NCBI GenBank assembly: GCA_017396395.1 | Contig: JAFQMF010000009.1 | Location: 1 to 55,626 of the forward strand | From: Clostridia bacterium | GTDB lineage: Bacteria; Bacillota; Clostridia; RUG12999 | DNA length: 55,626 nucleotides | Reading direction: 5' to 3' | Part shown: one piece after another, positions 9,955 through 19,275 of the stretch | Position numbering within the stretch: position 1 is the first letter of the stretch | Layout of the letters: each line of letters starts with the position of its first letter | Notes under the pieces: model-generated | Database searches by the model: none | The model's input: only the letters and a program-made list of their open reading frames with translations | What the model was told of the DNA's origin: nothing | Program-made: the position numbers and the translations under genes

Positions 9955-10530
9955 ATGATTTTTGGGATTACAGGAGGAACCGGCTCAGGAAAAAGCTTTG
10001 TAACAGGAATTTTCGAAGAGTTGGGTTTTACTGTTATTGATGCAGATAGAATTGCAAAAGATATAATGGCAAAAGATAAAATTCTGATAAATGAAATTGC
10101 TGAAACCTTTGGCGGTGAGTATATTGATGAAAATGGTCAAGTGAACAGAAAAGCTTTGGGCACACTGGTGTTTTCAAATAGAGAAAAACGAGAAGTTTTA
10201 AATAATCTTACTCATCCAAAGATTTATCAGGAAATAATAAGACAGGCAAAAAGCGGGGGAGATAAGGTTGTTATGGATATTCCACTTCTTTTAGGTTCGC
10301 CTTTAGAAAAACTGTGCGATGTTATAATAGCAACTATTTGCAAAAAAAATCTTCGGATTGAAAGAATTATGGAAAGAGATAATATAGATATAGAAACTGC
10401 TGTAAACCGAATTAATGCTCAGCTTACAGATGAGCAGTACATACAGGGCTCCCACTTTCAAATTTATACCGATGGTAGCAGTGAGTGTGTAAAAAAACAA
10501 ATTGAGGATATAGTTAAGAGGTATTTTTAG
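9955..10530 (+). CDS. coaE: Dephospho-CoA kinase
   Basis: 191 residues. The enzyme catalyses the last step of coenzyme A synthesis, phosphorylating the 3'-hydroxyl of dephospho-CoA. The P-loop is GGTGSGKS (7-14), followed by the family block VIDADRIAKDIM and, later, VVMDIPLLLGS, which corresponds to the DVPLLFE substrate region. The start ATG follows AAAGGGTGA. Spacing to polA is 12 bases, and the stop codon directly abuts the GTG start of the transglycosylase gene, so the three are co-transcribed. Confidence 0.95.
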   Translation: MIFGITGGTGSGKSFVTGIFEELGFTVIDADRIAKDIMAKDKILINEIAETFGGEYIDENGQVNRKALGTLVFSNREKREVLNNLTHPKIYQEIIRQAKSGGDKVVMDIPLLLGSPLEKLCDVIIATICKKNLRIERIMERDNIDIETAVNRINAQLTDEQYIQGSHFQIYTDGSSECVKKQIEDIVKRYF

Positions 10531-11106
10531 GTGATTGTTCTTGTAAATAAAAAAAGGTTTACCGGATGTATTTCGGTAATACTGATTTTAATAATTTTAG
10601 TTATTGGATTACTTAATTGGAGCAGTTTTAAAAAAGCTGTCTATCCTCTTAAGTATTCTGATTATGTTGAAAAATATGCTGAAAATTATAAAATTGATAA
10701 ATATTTAGTTTATTCTATTATAAAAGCTGAAAGTGAATTTAAGTTTAATGCTCGCTCAGAAAAAGGTGCAGTAGGACTTATGCAGATTATGCCTTCTACC
10801 GGTAAAGAGATTGCACAAAAACTAGGAATTGAAAATTTTTCCGAAGAAGTACTTTTAAACCCTGAAATAAACATTAATATAGGTTGTTACTATTTGTCAT
10901 ATCTTTTAAATAAATATGATGGTAATATTAAAACAGCAGTTGCAGCCTATAATGCAGGATATGGAAATGTGGATAACTGGCTTGCTGTTGAGCAGATTGA
11001 TTTTTTATCAGGTCAGGAAATTCCTTTTGGAGAAACAAAAAAATACCTACTTAAAGTGGAGAAAAACCTGGATAATTATTTTAATATATATGAAGGAGAA
11101 AAATAG
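10531..11106 (+). CDS. Membrane-anchored lytic transglycosylase (SLT domain)
   Basis: 191 residues. An N-terminal membrane segment (about 13-29, CISVILILIILVIGLLN) is followed by a goose-lysozyme-like SLT domain (about 45-180). The catalytic glutamate is E67 in KAESEF, with the downstream GAVGLMQIMPST and AVAAYNAGYGNV motifs. It should cleave peptidoglycan glycan strands on the outer side of the membrane during wall turnover. The start is GTG at 10531, 8 bases after AAGAGGT and directly adjacent to the coaE stop. The coaE-slt adjacency recurs in Clostridia as far as I recall. Confidence 0.93.
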   Translation: MIVLVNKKRFTGCISVILILIILVIGLLNWSSFKKAVYPLKYSDYVEKYAENYKIDKYLVYSIIKAESEFKFNARSEKGAVGLMQIMPSTGKEIAQKLGIENFSEEVLLNPEININIGCYYLSYLLNKYDGNIKTAVAAYNAGYGNVDNWLAVEQIDFLSGQEIPFGETKKYLLKVEKNLDNYFNIYEGEK

Positions 11107-11107
11107 T

Positions 11108-12484
11108 ATGGAACTTGAATATAAAGCGAAAAATTCTTTTGAAAACTTAATGAAAAGCGAAAAAGAAGAAATGCTTGAATTTGCTAAAGAATATATAGAT
11201 TTTTTAAATTATGGTGTTACAGAACGTAGATGTGTTGCGTATGGCATTAAAAAGGCGGAGGAAAACGGTTTTGTGCCCCTTGATAGCCTTGATACTTTAA
11301 AACCTGGTGACAGAGTTTACAGCGTAAATCGTGATAAAAATATTATTCTTGCTGTAATCGGAAAAAATCCTGTAGAAAAGGGCGTTAATATTTTAGGTGC
11401 ACATATAGACTCTCCAAGACTTGACCTAAAACCTATGCCCCTTTATGAGGACTCTAAAATTGCATATTTAAAAACCCATTATTACGGCGGAATAAAAAAA
11501 TACCAGTGGACAACTATCCCTATGGGTTTATATGGTAAAGTCGTTACAGAAAATGGTGAAGTTGATATTGAAATTGACGGGGAAGATTATGCACTTGTAA
11601 TATCAGACCTTTTGCCTCATCTTGCAAGTGAGCAAATGAAAAAGACTATGAGTGAGGGTATTGAAGGAGAACAGCTTAATCTTATAGCAGGCAGTTATAC
11701 AGAAAACAGTGAAGAAAGTCTGAAAACAAAAATTTTACAGCTATTAAATGACAAATATGGTATTATAGAGGAAGATTTTATCTCAAGCGAGCTTGAAGCT
11801 GTTCCTGCTATAAAGGCACGGGATGTTGGGCTTGACAGAAGTATTGTAGGCGGTTATGGTCAGGATGACAGAGTATGTGCTTACACAGGACTCAGAGCGA
11901 TTTTTGATTGTAATAAAATCCCTGAATATACTGCTGTTTGTGTTTGGGTGGATAAAGAAGAAATAGGCTCAATGGGCAATACCGGTATGCAGTCAAGATA
12001 TACTGAAAATGTTATTGCACAGTTGATTGAAAAACAAACAGATTCTTATAATGATTTGATGCTTCGCCGTGCAATATCTTCTTCAAACTGTATTTCTGCA
12101 GATGTTGCAGCGGCCTTTGACCCAAGCTTTCCATCTCCTTATGAAAAGTCAAATTCAGCATATTTTGGCAGAGGAGTGGTAATCGAAAAATATGTGGGTG
12201 CAAGAGGTAAAAGTGGTTCTAATGATGCATCTGCTGAATTTATGGGTAAAATAAGAAAAATGCTTAATGATTCCTCTGTTGTATGGCAGTTTGGTGAACT
12301 TGGAAAAATTGATGGTGGCGGAGGCGGTACTGTTTCACAGTATGTTGCAAATTTAAACTGTAATGTGATAGACAGCGGTGTTGCACTTTTATCAATGCAT
12401 TCCCCTTTTGAACTTGCATCAAAAGGAGATATTTATATGGCTTATAAAGCCTACAAAGCGTTTTTTAATGAGTTTGGAAAATAA
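11108..12484 (+). CDS. M18-family metalloaminopeptidase
   Basis: 458 residues. A cytoplasmic dizinc aminopeptidase that trims N-terminal residues from peptides. The metal-ligand blocks of M18 (aspartyl aminopeptidase/API family) are visible: LGAHIDSPRLD (H99, D101), GYGQDDRVCAYTG, VDKEEIGSMGNTG, SADVAAAFDP and SMHSPFE near the C-terminus. I placed the start at the ATG at 11108, 7 bases after AAGGAGAA. An upstream ATG at 10916 lies in another frame of slt coding sequence and gives an N-terminus unlike the family. Which residue is removed cannot be read from the sequence. Confidence 0.94.
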   Translation: MELEYKAKNSFENLMKSEKEEMLEFAKEYIDFLNYGVTERRCVAYGIKKAEENGFVPLDSLDTLKPGDRVYSVNRDKNIILAVIGKNPVEKGVNILGAHIDSPRLDLKPMPLYEDSKIAYLKTHYYGGIKKYQWTTIPMGLYGKVVTENGEVDIEIDGEDYALVISDLLPHLASEQMKKTMSEGIEGEQLNLIAGSYTENSEESLKTKILQLLNDKYGIIEEDFISSELEAVPAIKARDVGLDRSIVGGYGQDDRVCAYTGLRAIFDCNKIPEYTAVCVWVDKEEIGSMGNTGMQSRYTENVIAQLIEKQTDSYNDLMLRRAISSSNCISADVAAAFDPSFPSPYEKSNSAYFGRGVVIEKYVGARGKSGSNDASAEFMGKIRKMLNDSSVVWQFGELGKIDGGGGGTVSQYVANLNCNVIDSGVALLSMHSPFELASKGDIYMAYKAYKAFFNEFGK

Positions 12485-12502
12485 TAATTGGGGGATTTAA
12501 TC

Positions 12503-15500
12503 GTGACGGTTGATATTAACAGTATTATAAATTTTTGTGATGACCGTTCGGTTTTTACAGCGGGAAAAAAATATTTTGATGATGACAGGGTGTATAAAGT
12601 TCTTTATATGCCTGAAACCCGTATGCTCAAATGTAAGGTTTACGGAAGTAATTTTTCACACAATGTTGAAGTGATTTTCGGTGAAGATGACATAGAATCT
12701 ACCAAATGCGACTGTGGCAAAAAATATGGTATAAACGGGGTTTGTAAACATATCGTTGCAGGATTGCTTGAGTATGAAAAAGAACAAAGTGACGAACTTG
12801 ATGAAAAAGGAAGAAAATTTTATGAAAAAGTTTCAGAAAATGTACTTGAAAGTATATCTGAAATACGCCTGTCACGAAATAAAAAAATAATAAAGCTTGT
12901 TCCTTGTCTGGAATTTTCTTCAAATAAATATGGATTTTATTCGGTAAATCTTGAACTTGCTGTTGGGGTTGACAAGCTTTATAAAATTCGAAAGCTTGAT
13001 AAATTTTTGGATGCTATACAAAACGGAGAAAGTGTAGAATATAGTAAAAATTTTGTTTTTAATGCAAAAACTCAAGGTTTTGGGGAAAAAGAAAATCAAC
13101 TTATTGAATACTTAATGACATTAAAACAGCTTTATAAAGAGGCAGGGAAGCCTCTTAATGATAAAAATATAAATTTAACAGGTGCAATTCTTTTGAAAGT
13201 TATTACACTTGTTTCAAAGGTTGAAGACAGATTAATCATTATAAATAAAGAAAAAAGTGTAAATTATCCAATTTTTATTGATAAGTTTGAGTTTCCTATA
13301 GATATTTCAAAAAATGAAAACAGCTATATTATTGATTTTGAAAAGTGGAAGGATATTAAAGCAATTGACCCATCTTACAAAATTATTAAATATGAAAATT
13401 CAATTCATATAATAACACCTGAACAAGCTGTAGTTTTGAAAACTTTATGTCAGGCAGGAAACGATATAGGTACAGGAAAAATTAAATTTTCCTCTTCGGA
13501 TAAAAATACAATTATTGAGCAAATTATGCCAAAACTCCGTTATTTGTCCGACCTTACAATTGACGAAAATATCAGAAAAGATGTAATAATTGCTGATTTA
13601 AAAATCAAAATTTATTTAGAAACAACTACCGATAAGACCATAAAAGCTAAGGTTGTTTTTGACTATGACGGCATTGTATTTAATCATTTTGCAAATGAAA
13701 AACCTGATAGCGGAGAAAAAGTTCTTTTAAGGGATAAACGAAAAGAGAATGATTTTATCCGTATGGCTGCAAAAATGGGATTTGTCCCTCAAAAAGGCTT
13801 TTTATGTATTTTAGAGCCACAGAAAATTTATGAGTTTTTGGAAAATGGGTTAGAAAAACTAACAGTAGTTTCAGACATTTTCTATTCAGACAGTTTCTTT
13901 GCATTAAAGGTAATTATGCCAACAAGAGCTGTAGGGTCAATAAATATTGGCGTTGGAGATATGTTTGAGTTTAAACTGGATATGGAAGATATTCCTGCAG
14001 ATGAACTTGAAAATGTTCTTCTTGCAGTAAGAGAAAAGAGAAATTATTACAGACTTACAAATGGTAATTTTGTAAATCTTAAATCTAAAGCACTTGAAAA
14101 TGCAAGTGAATTGTTAGAGAATGTTGATGGCGAGCTTAATGAAAATGGTACAACAAATATTTCTCTTGCAAAAGCTATGTATATTGAAACGGAAAAACTA
14201 AATGAAAGTTTGCAGATTGAAAGATCTAAATCGTTTACTAAGATAATTGAAAGTTTAAACGACCCTGTAAAAAGTGAATTTGAAGTTCCCAAATCACTTA
14301 AAAAAATTATGCGTGGATACCAGATTGATGGTTATAAATGGCTTAAAACTATGGCAAGCTATGGCTTTGGCGGTATTTTAGCAGATGAAATGGGTCTTGG
14401 AAAAACCTTGCAGACAATCGCCTTTTTAATATCGGAATTTGAAAATGATAACAGACCTTCTCTGGTAGTAGTTCCTACATCTTTACTCTTTAACTGGCAG
14501 GCAGAATTTGAAAAGTTTGCACCAGAGTATAATGTTAAAGTTGTATGCGGTCTTCCAGAGGAAAGAAAAGAAATTCTGGAGGATATTACAGGTTGTACTG
14601 CAGTTATAACCTCCTACGGACTTATTAGAAGAGATATTAAATATTATTCCAAGATTAACTGGAAATATTGTTTTGCAGATGAAGCACAGCATATTAAAAA
14701 TCCTAATACAGTTAACGCAAAAGCTATAAAAAGGGTAAAAGCTGATGGATTTTTTGCTATTACAGGTACACCTATAGAAAATAATCTTACAGAGCTATGG
14801 TCAATATTTGACTTTATAATGCCGGGATATCTGTTTTCAAGGGCAAAATACAGAAAAGTATATGAAATTCCAATTATAAAGGAAAATGATAAGGAATCTA
14901 CGGAAAAACTTTTACATCACACTAAACCTTTCATATTACGGCGACTTAAAAACGGTGTAATGAAAGAACTTCCTGAAAAGATAGAAACCAATATAATAAC
15001 CGACCTTGAACAGGAGCAGAAAATATTATATAAAGCATATGCTTTTAGAGCAAAAGAAGAAATATTACGGCTTGCTCGTGAAAAGGGCTTTGAAAAGAGC
15101 AGAATTGAAATTTTAGCACAAATTACAAGGCTAAGACAGCTTTGTTGCCACCCCGGACTTTTCATTGAAAATTTTGAAGGTGGAAGTGGTAAACTTAATA
15201 CTCTGATTGAACTTGTTGAAGATGGAATTGCGTCAGGAAGAAGAATGTTGATATTTTCCCAGTTTACTTCTATGCTTAATATTATTGCAGAAGTTTTAAG
15301 ACAAATGGGAATTGATTATTTTTATCTTGACGGAAGCGTTAAAAGTTCAACAAGAATTCAAATGTGCAGTGCCTTTAATGAGGGAATAAAGGATGTTTTT
15401 CTGATTTCTTTAAAAGCAGGTGGAACGGGTCTTAATTTGGTTGGTGCAGATACTGTAATTCACTATGACCCTTGGTGGAATCCTGCGGTAGAAAATCAGG

Positions 15501-15697
15501 CAACTGACAGAGCACACAGAATTGGACAAACTAAGGCTGTACAGGTTATTAAGCTTATAACAAAAGGTACTATTGAAGAAAAAATACAGAATTTAAAAGA
15601 GAAAAAACAGGAGCTTATAAATTCTGTGCTTCATGAAGGTACAGGGGAAATTTCCTCTATGGCTCTCGAGGAAATACAAGGACTATTTGAAGAATAA
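12503..15697 (+). CDS. SWIM zinc-finger SNF2-family DEAD/DEAH helicase
   Basis: 1,064 residues. A SWIM zinc finger near the N-terminus (CDCGKKYGINGVCKH), a bacterial SNF2-associated region (about 130-590), then the Swi2/Snf2 ATPase: Walker A DEMGLGKT (about 630), DEAQH (about 724), GTPIENNLTELWSIFDF, and the C-terminal motifs LKAGGTGLNLVGAD and DRAHRIGQTK. Such proteins are ATP-driven translocases acting on DNA or RNA polymerase complexes. The bacterial SWIM-SNF2 subfamily has no settled cellular role. The GTG at 12503 lies 7 bases after GGGGGA and is preferred to the TTG at 12488. It sits between the aminopeptidase and prfA genes with short spacers. Confidence 0.92.
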   Translation: MTVDINSIINFCDDRSVFTAGKKYFDDDRVYKVLYMPETRMLKCKVYGSNFSHNVEVIFGEDDIESTKCDCGKKYGINGVCKHIVAGLLEYEKEQSDELDEKGRKFYEKVSENVLESISEIRLSRNKKIIKLVPCLEFSSNKYGFYSVNLELAVGVDKLYKIRKLDKFLDAIQNGESVEYSKNFVFNAKTQGFGEKENQLIEYLMTLKQLYKEAGKPLNDKNINLTGAILLKVITLVSKVEDRLIIINKEKSVNYPIFIDKFEFPIDISKNENSYIIDFEKWKDIKAIDPSYKIIKYENSIHIITPEQAVVLKTLCQAGNDIGTGKIKFSSSDKNTIIEQIMPKLRYLSDLTIDENIRKDVIIADLKIKIYLETTTDKTIKAKVVFDYDGIVFNHFANEKPDSGEKVLLRDKRKENDFIRMAAKMGFVPQKGFLCILEPQKIYEFLENGLEKLTVVSDIFYSDSFFALKVIMPTRAVGSINIGVGDMFEFKLDMEDIPADELENVLLAVREKRNYYRLTNGNFVNLKSKALENASELLENVDGELNENGTTNISLAKAMYIETEKLNESLQIERSKSFTKIIESLNDPVKSEFEVPKSLKKIMRGYQIDGYKWLKTMASYGFGGILADEMGLGKTLQTIAFLISEFENDNRPSLVVVPTSLLFNWQAEFEKFAPEYNVKVVCGLPEERKEILEDITGCTAVITSYGLIRRDIKYYSKINWKYCFADEAQHIKNPNTVNAKAIKRVKADGFFAITGTPIENNLTELWSIFDFIMPGYLFSRAKYRKVYEIPIIKENDKESTEKLLHHTKPFILRRLKNGVMKELPEKIETNIITDLEQEQKILYKAYAFRAKEEILRLAREKGFEKSRIEILAQITRLRQLCCHPGLFIENFEGGSGKLNTLIELVEDGIASGRRMLIFSQFTSMLNIIAEVLRQMGIDYFYLDGSVKSSTRIQMCSAFNEGIKDVFLISLKAGGTGLNLVGADTVIHYDPWWNPAVENQATDRAHRIGQTKAVQVIKLITKGTIEEKIQNLKEKKQELINSVLHEGTGEISSMALEEIQGLFEE

Positions 15698-15709
15698 TGG
15701 AGGAAAATT

Positions 15710-16786
15710 ATGTTTGCAAAATTAGATTTTATTGAAGGTAGATTTCAGGAGCTTAATGAAAAAGTAGCTGACCCTGAAATTATTGCGGATAATAAGCTGT
15801 GGACAAAATTATGCAAAGAGCTTTCTCAGATTACTCCGATTGTGGAAAAATATAAGGAGCATAAAAAAGCCGAAAATGATATTGCAGAGGCTAAAGAAAT
15901 GCTTGGAGAAAAGCTTGATAAGGATTTTCGCGAAATGGTGGAAATGGAGCTGGAAGACGCAAAAGAAAGACTTGAAACTACTGCACACGAACTGAAAATT
16001 CTTCTTTTGCCACAGGACCCAAATGATGAAAAGAACGTTATTGTGGAAATTCGAGCAGGTGCAGGGGGAGATGAAGCTGCACTTTTTGCTATGGCTTTAT
16101 ACAGAATGTATTCGATGTATGCTGAAAATAACAGATGGAAAATTGAAGTTATGGAGCTTAGTGATACCGGACTTGGAGGAATTAAAGAAGTTATTTTTCA
16201 GATTTCAGGTACAAGAGTATTTTCGCGTCTGAAATACGAAAGCGGTGTACACAGAGTGCAGCGTGTTCCTGAAACAGAATCACAGGGACGAATACACACC
16301 TCCACATGTACAGTGGCGGTGCTTCCTGAGGTTGAGGACGTTGATTTTGAAATCAACGAGGCTGATCTTAGAATTGATGTATATCGTGCCAGCGGTGCAG
16401 GAGGACAGCATGTTAATAAAACTGAATCTGCAGTAAGAATTACACATATTCCTACAGGGGTAGTTGTAGCTTGCCAGTCAGAACGTTCACAACACCAAAA
16501 TAAAGATGCTGCTATGAAAATTCTTCGTTCTAAAATTTACGAACAAATGGTAAAAGATCAGGAAAATGAGCTTGCAGCAGAAAGAAAAAGTCAGGTAGGT
16601 ACAGGGGACAGAAGTGAAAGAATAAGAACATATAACTATCCTCAAGGACGAGTTACTGACCATAGAATCGGTCTTACACTTTATAAGCTTGAACAGATTT
16701 TAAATGGTGATATTACAGAAATTATTGAAGCGTTAGTTACTGCAGATCAGGCTGAGAAACTCAGAATGAATGGAGATGATGAGTAA
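15710..16786 (+). CDS. prfA: Peptide chain release factor 1
   Basis: 358 residues, the normal length. RF1 recognises UAA and UAG and triggers peptide release. The GGQ catalytic motif is at 231-233 ([12 protein letters not shown]). The codon-recognition PxT tripeptide reads PET inside [16 protein letters not shown]. The start ATG follows GGAGGAAA. The stop codon overlaps the ABC-transporter start by one base (TAATG). prmC, often next to prfA, is not in the window. Confidence 0.97.
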   Translation: MFAKLDFIEGRFQELNEKVADPEIIADNKLWTKLCKELSQITPIVEKYKEHKKAENDIAEAKEMLGEKLDKDFREMVEMELEDAKERLETTAHELKILLLPQDPNDEKNVIVEIRAGAGGDEAALFAMALYRMYSMYAENNRWKIEVMELSDTGLGGIKEVIFQISGTRVFSRLKYESGVHRVQRVPETESQGRIHTSTCTVAVLPEVEDVDFEINEADLRIDVYRASGAGGQHVNKTESAVRITHIPTGVVVACQSERSQHQNKDAAMKILRSKIYEQMVKDQENELAAERKSQVGTGDRSERIRTYNYPQGRVTDHRIGLTLYKLEQILNGDITEIIEALVTADQAEKLRMNGDDE

Positions 16787-18495
16787 TGTTAAAAAAATTT
16801 GCTCATTACTATAAACCCTTTAAAGCTCTTTTTATAGGTGATATGATTTGTGCACTTTTAATATCACTTTGTGATTTGTATTATCCTATGATAACAAGAG
16901 AAATGATAAATAACTACATACCAAACGGACTTGTAAATAAGCTTGTTATTGCAGGGGTAATTATGCTTGTGCTTTATATTATTAAGGTGTTGCTTAATTA
17001 TTTTGTAGAATATTACGGACATATTGTAGGAGTTGGTATTCAGTCTAATATGAGAAAAGAAATTTTTTCTCATATGCAGAAGCTTCCATTTTCTTTTTTT
17101 GATAATAACAAGACTGGTGCACTTATGTCAAGGGTTGTAAATGACCTTATGGAAATTTCCGAGCTTGCTCATCACGGTCCTGAAGATTTGTTTTTATCCC
17201 TTATTATGCTGATTGGCTCGTTTATTATGCTTTCTACAATCAACATAAAGCTTACGATTATAATCTTTGCATTTTTACCTTTTTTGATTATATTTACGGG
17301 CAGAAAAAGAATTAAAATGTCTGATGCCTTTAAAAAATCAAGAGAAGAAATCTCTAAGGTTAATGCAAACCTTGAAAACAGTCTTTCAGGCATAAGAGTT
17401 GCTAAATCATTTGTAAATTACGATTACGAAATGCAGAAATTTGAAGAAAATGACCAAAATTTTGTAAATGCAAGAAAACGTTCATATAAGGCTATGGCAG
17501 AGTTTCACAGCGGAAATAATTTTATTATTGACTTTATGAATGTTGTAGTCATTGTTGCCGGCGGAATTTTCTTAAGTAAAGAGCAAATAGTTTTTGGTGA
17601 TTTAGTAGCGTATCTTTTATATGTAAATATGTTTATGGGACCTATCAGAAGGCTTATTTTCTTTGTAGAACAGTATCAGGATGGTATATCAGGCTATAAA
17701 AGATTTTTAGAAATTATGGATGAAAAACCTGAAAAAGATTGCGTAAATCCAATATCTCCCGAAAAAATTACAGGAGATATTGAATTTAAAAATGTAAGCT
17801 TTTCTTATGAAGAGGGCAGAGAAGTTTTACATAACATTAATGTTAGGGTACCTCACGGAAAAACAGTTGCATTTGTTGGCTCATCTGGTGGTGGTAAAAC
17901 TACTATATGTCATTTACTTCCCAGATTTTATGATATTTCAGAGGGAGAAATAACTCTTGACGGAATAAATATAAATGATATATCTCTTGAAGCTTTGAGA
18001 AAAAATATCGGTATTGTTCAGCAGGATGTATTTTTATTTACGGGAAGTGTTTTTGAAAATATAGCTTATGGTAAAACAGGTGCTACAAAAGAAGAAGTTG
18101 TAAATGCTGCAAAGCTTGCTAAAATCCATGAGTTTATAGAAACCCTACCTGATAAATATGATACATATATAGGTGAACGTGGAATTAAGCTTTCAGGGGG
18201 ACAAAAACAACGTATTGCAATTGCAAGAGTATTTTTGAAAAACCCGCCAGTTTTAATTCTTGATGAAGCTACAAGTGCTCTTGACAATACAACTGAAATG
18301 TATATACAACAGTCCCTTGCTGAGCTTTCAAAGGGCAGAACAACTATTGTTATAGCACATAGATTATCTACAATAAAAGATGCAGATAATATTATTGTTC
18401 TTGGCAAGGAAGGTATTTTGGAAGAGGGAACGCACAAACAATTGCTTGCAAATAAAGGTGTATATGCACAAATGTCTGCAGGTGCTCCAGAGTAA
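16786..18495 (+). CDS. ABC exporter, fused membrane and ATPase domains (MsbA/LmrA/MDR type)
   Basis: 569 residues: an N-terminal exporter domain with six predicted membrane segments (about 15-310) and an ATPase domain with Walker A GSSGGGKT (365-372), a Q-loop, signature LSGGQ (469-473), Walker B VLILDEATSALD and the switch histidine in IVIAHRLST. It probably works as a homodimer, since no partner half-transporter lies next to it. The substrate (lipid, drug or peptide) cannot be inferred. The start ATG overlaps the prfA stop codon by one base and is preceded by GGAGATGATGAG, so translation is likely coupled. Confidence 0.93.
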   Translation: MLKKFAHYYKPFKALFIGDMICALLISLCDLYYPMITREMINNYIPNGLVNKLVIAGVIMLVLYIIKVLLNYFVEYYGHIVGVGIQSNMRKEIFSHMQKLPFSFFDNNKTGALMSRVVNDLMEISELAHHGPEDLFLSLIMLIGSFIMLSTINIKLTIIIFAFLPFLIIFTGRKRIKMSDAFKKSREEISKVNANLENSLSGIRVAKSFVNYDYEMQKFEENDQNFVNARKRSYKAMAEFHSGNNFIIDFMNVVVIVAGGIFLSKEQIVFGDLVAYLLYVNMFMGPIRRLIFFVEQYQDGISGYKRFLEIMDEKPEKDCVNPISPEKITGDIEFKNVSFSYEEGREVLHNINVRVPHGKTVAFVGSSGGGKTTICHLLPRFYDISEGEITLDGININDISLEALRKNIGIVQQDVFLFTGSVFENIAYGKTGATKEEVVNAAKLAKIHEFIETLPDKYDTYIGERGIKLSGGQKQRIAIARVFLKNPPVLILDEATSALDNTTEMYIQQSLAELSKGRTTIVIAHRLSTIKDADNIIVLGKEGILEEGTHKQLLANKGVYAQMSAGAPE

Positions 18496-18502
18496 ATTTT
18501 TC

Positions 18503-18531
18503 TTGATTTTTTATAAATAATATGGTAAAAT
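18503..18531 (+). promoter_or_regulatory. Promoter of RNase P RNA
   Basis: TTGATT (18503-18508), a 17-bp spacer and TAAAAT (18526-18531) with TGG in front (extended -10). The start predicted about 7-8 bases downstream coincides with the first base of helix P1 at 18539, which supports both calls. Confidence 0.8.
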
Positions 18532-18538
18532 ATGCTTT

Positions 18539-18880
18539 AGAGTAAATTGGACGGTCGCGGAACATACTACTTTTAGTAATGTAACGAGGAAAGTCCGAGC
18601 TTCGCAGGGCAGGGTGCCCGGTAACTCCGGGTGAAGGCGACTTTAAGGAAAGTGCAACAGAAATAAACCGCCGATTTTTCGGTAAGGATGGAAAGGCGAG
18701 GTAAGAGCTCACCGGCAGCAGGGAGATCTGCTGGCCATGTAAACCCCACCTGAAGCAACATCGAATTTGGAATTAAGTTTGCCCGACACTCCATAACTGA
18801 TGGCTTGAGCTGTATAGAAATATACAGCCTAGATAGATGACCGTCTTAAATGACAGAACTCGGCTTACAGATTTACTCTA
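18539..18880 (+). ncRNA. rnpB: RNase P RNA, class A
   Basis: The conserved RNase P RNA blocks appear in order: GAGGAAAGTCCGAGC (CR-I) near 18585, GTGCAACAGAAATAAACCGC (CR-II/III) from about 18652, GGTAAGGATGGAAAGGCGAG near 18682, then AGATAGATGACCGTC and GACAGAACTCGGCTTACAG (CR-IV/V, P4 3' side) near 18830-18870. The ends are set by helix P1, in which AGAGTAAAT (18539-18547) pairs perfectly with ATTTACTCT (18871-18879). The RNA is the catalytic subunit that matures tRNA 5' ends. No strong intrinsic terminator follows, so the 3' boundary may be made by processing. Confidence 0.97.
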
Positions 18881-18915
18881 TTTATTTTTAAACTTTTATG
18901 CTGATTGTAATTTTT

Positions 18916-18945
18916 TTGCAAATGGGCATAATGGCAATATATAAA
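18916..18945 (+). promoter_or_regulatory. Possible promoter for the DUF1858 gene
   Basis: TTGCAA (18916-18921), an 18-bp spacer and TATAAA (18940-18945). It fits sigma-A only moderately. The gene could also be served by read-through from rnpB. Confidence 0.4.
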
Positions 18946-18973
18946 TAATATTTTTGAAAGGAAGTAAATTAAA

Positions 18974-19177
18974 ATGCAGTTAGTAACTAAAGATACAATT
19001 ATTGCAGATGTTCTTAAAATTAATCCGGAGACAGCTCAGTTTTTCTTTGAAATTGGAATGCACTGTCTTGGATGTCCTTCAGCAAGCGGTGAAACTGTTG
19101 AACAGGCCTGTGCAGTTCATGGCGTAGATGCTGATGCACTTATTGCAAAAATTAACGAATACATTGAAAATAACTAA
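18974..19177 (+). CDS. DUF1858 small redox-type protein
   Basis: 67 residues. It matches the DUF1858 / hybrid-cluster-protein-associated disulfide domain family, with a CxxC pair at C31-C34 inside GMHCLGCPSASGE and a further Cys at 46. The CxxC suggests a redox or metal-binding role, but no biochemical function is established to my knowledge. ATG at 18974 follows GAAAGGAAG. It stands alone between rnpB and a terminator, and no hybrid-cluster protein gene is in the window. Confidence 0.88.
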   Translation: MQLVTKDTIIADVLKINPETAQFFFEIGMHCLGCPSASGETVEQACAVHGVDADALIAKINEYIENN

Positions 19178-19188
19178 TGTTGCAGTTT

Positions 19189-19228
19189 AAATCCACTTGC
19201 TGTATGTTTTTTTGGCGAGTGGATTTTT
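19189..19228 (+). terminator. Intrinsic terminator after the DUF1858 gene
   Basis: AAATCCACTTGC (19189-19200) pairs with GCGAGTGGATTT (19215-19226) over 12 bp including one G-U, loop 14 bases, with the T run overlapping the 3' arm. Only 47 bases separate it from the ctp start, with no promoter in between. Confidence 0.75.
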
Positions 19229-19275
19229 CATAGAAATACAGGCTATCAGCCATTTGAAGGGAGGTTTTTAGGCAT

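Noticed and set aside
10916..11107. Longer N-terminus for the M18 aminopeptidase
   Set aside because: The extension runs through slt coding sequence in another frame, lacks a ribosome binding site and does not resemble the family; ATG 11108 has AAGGAGAA.
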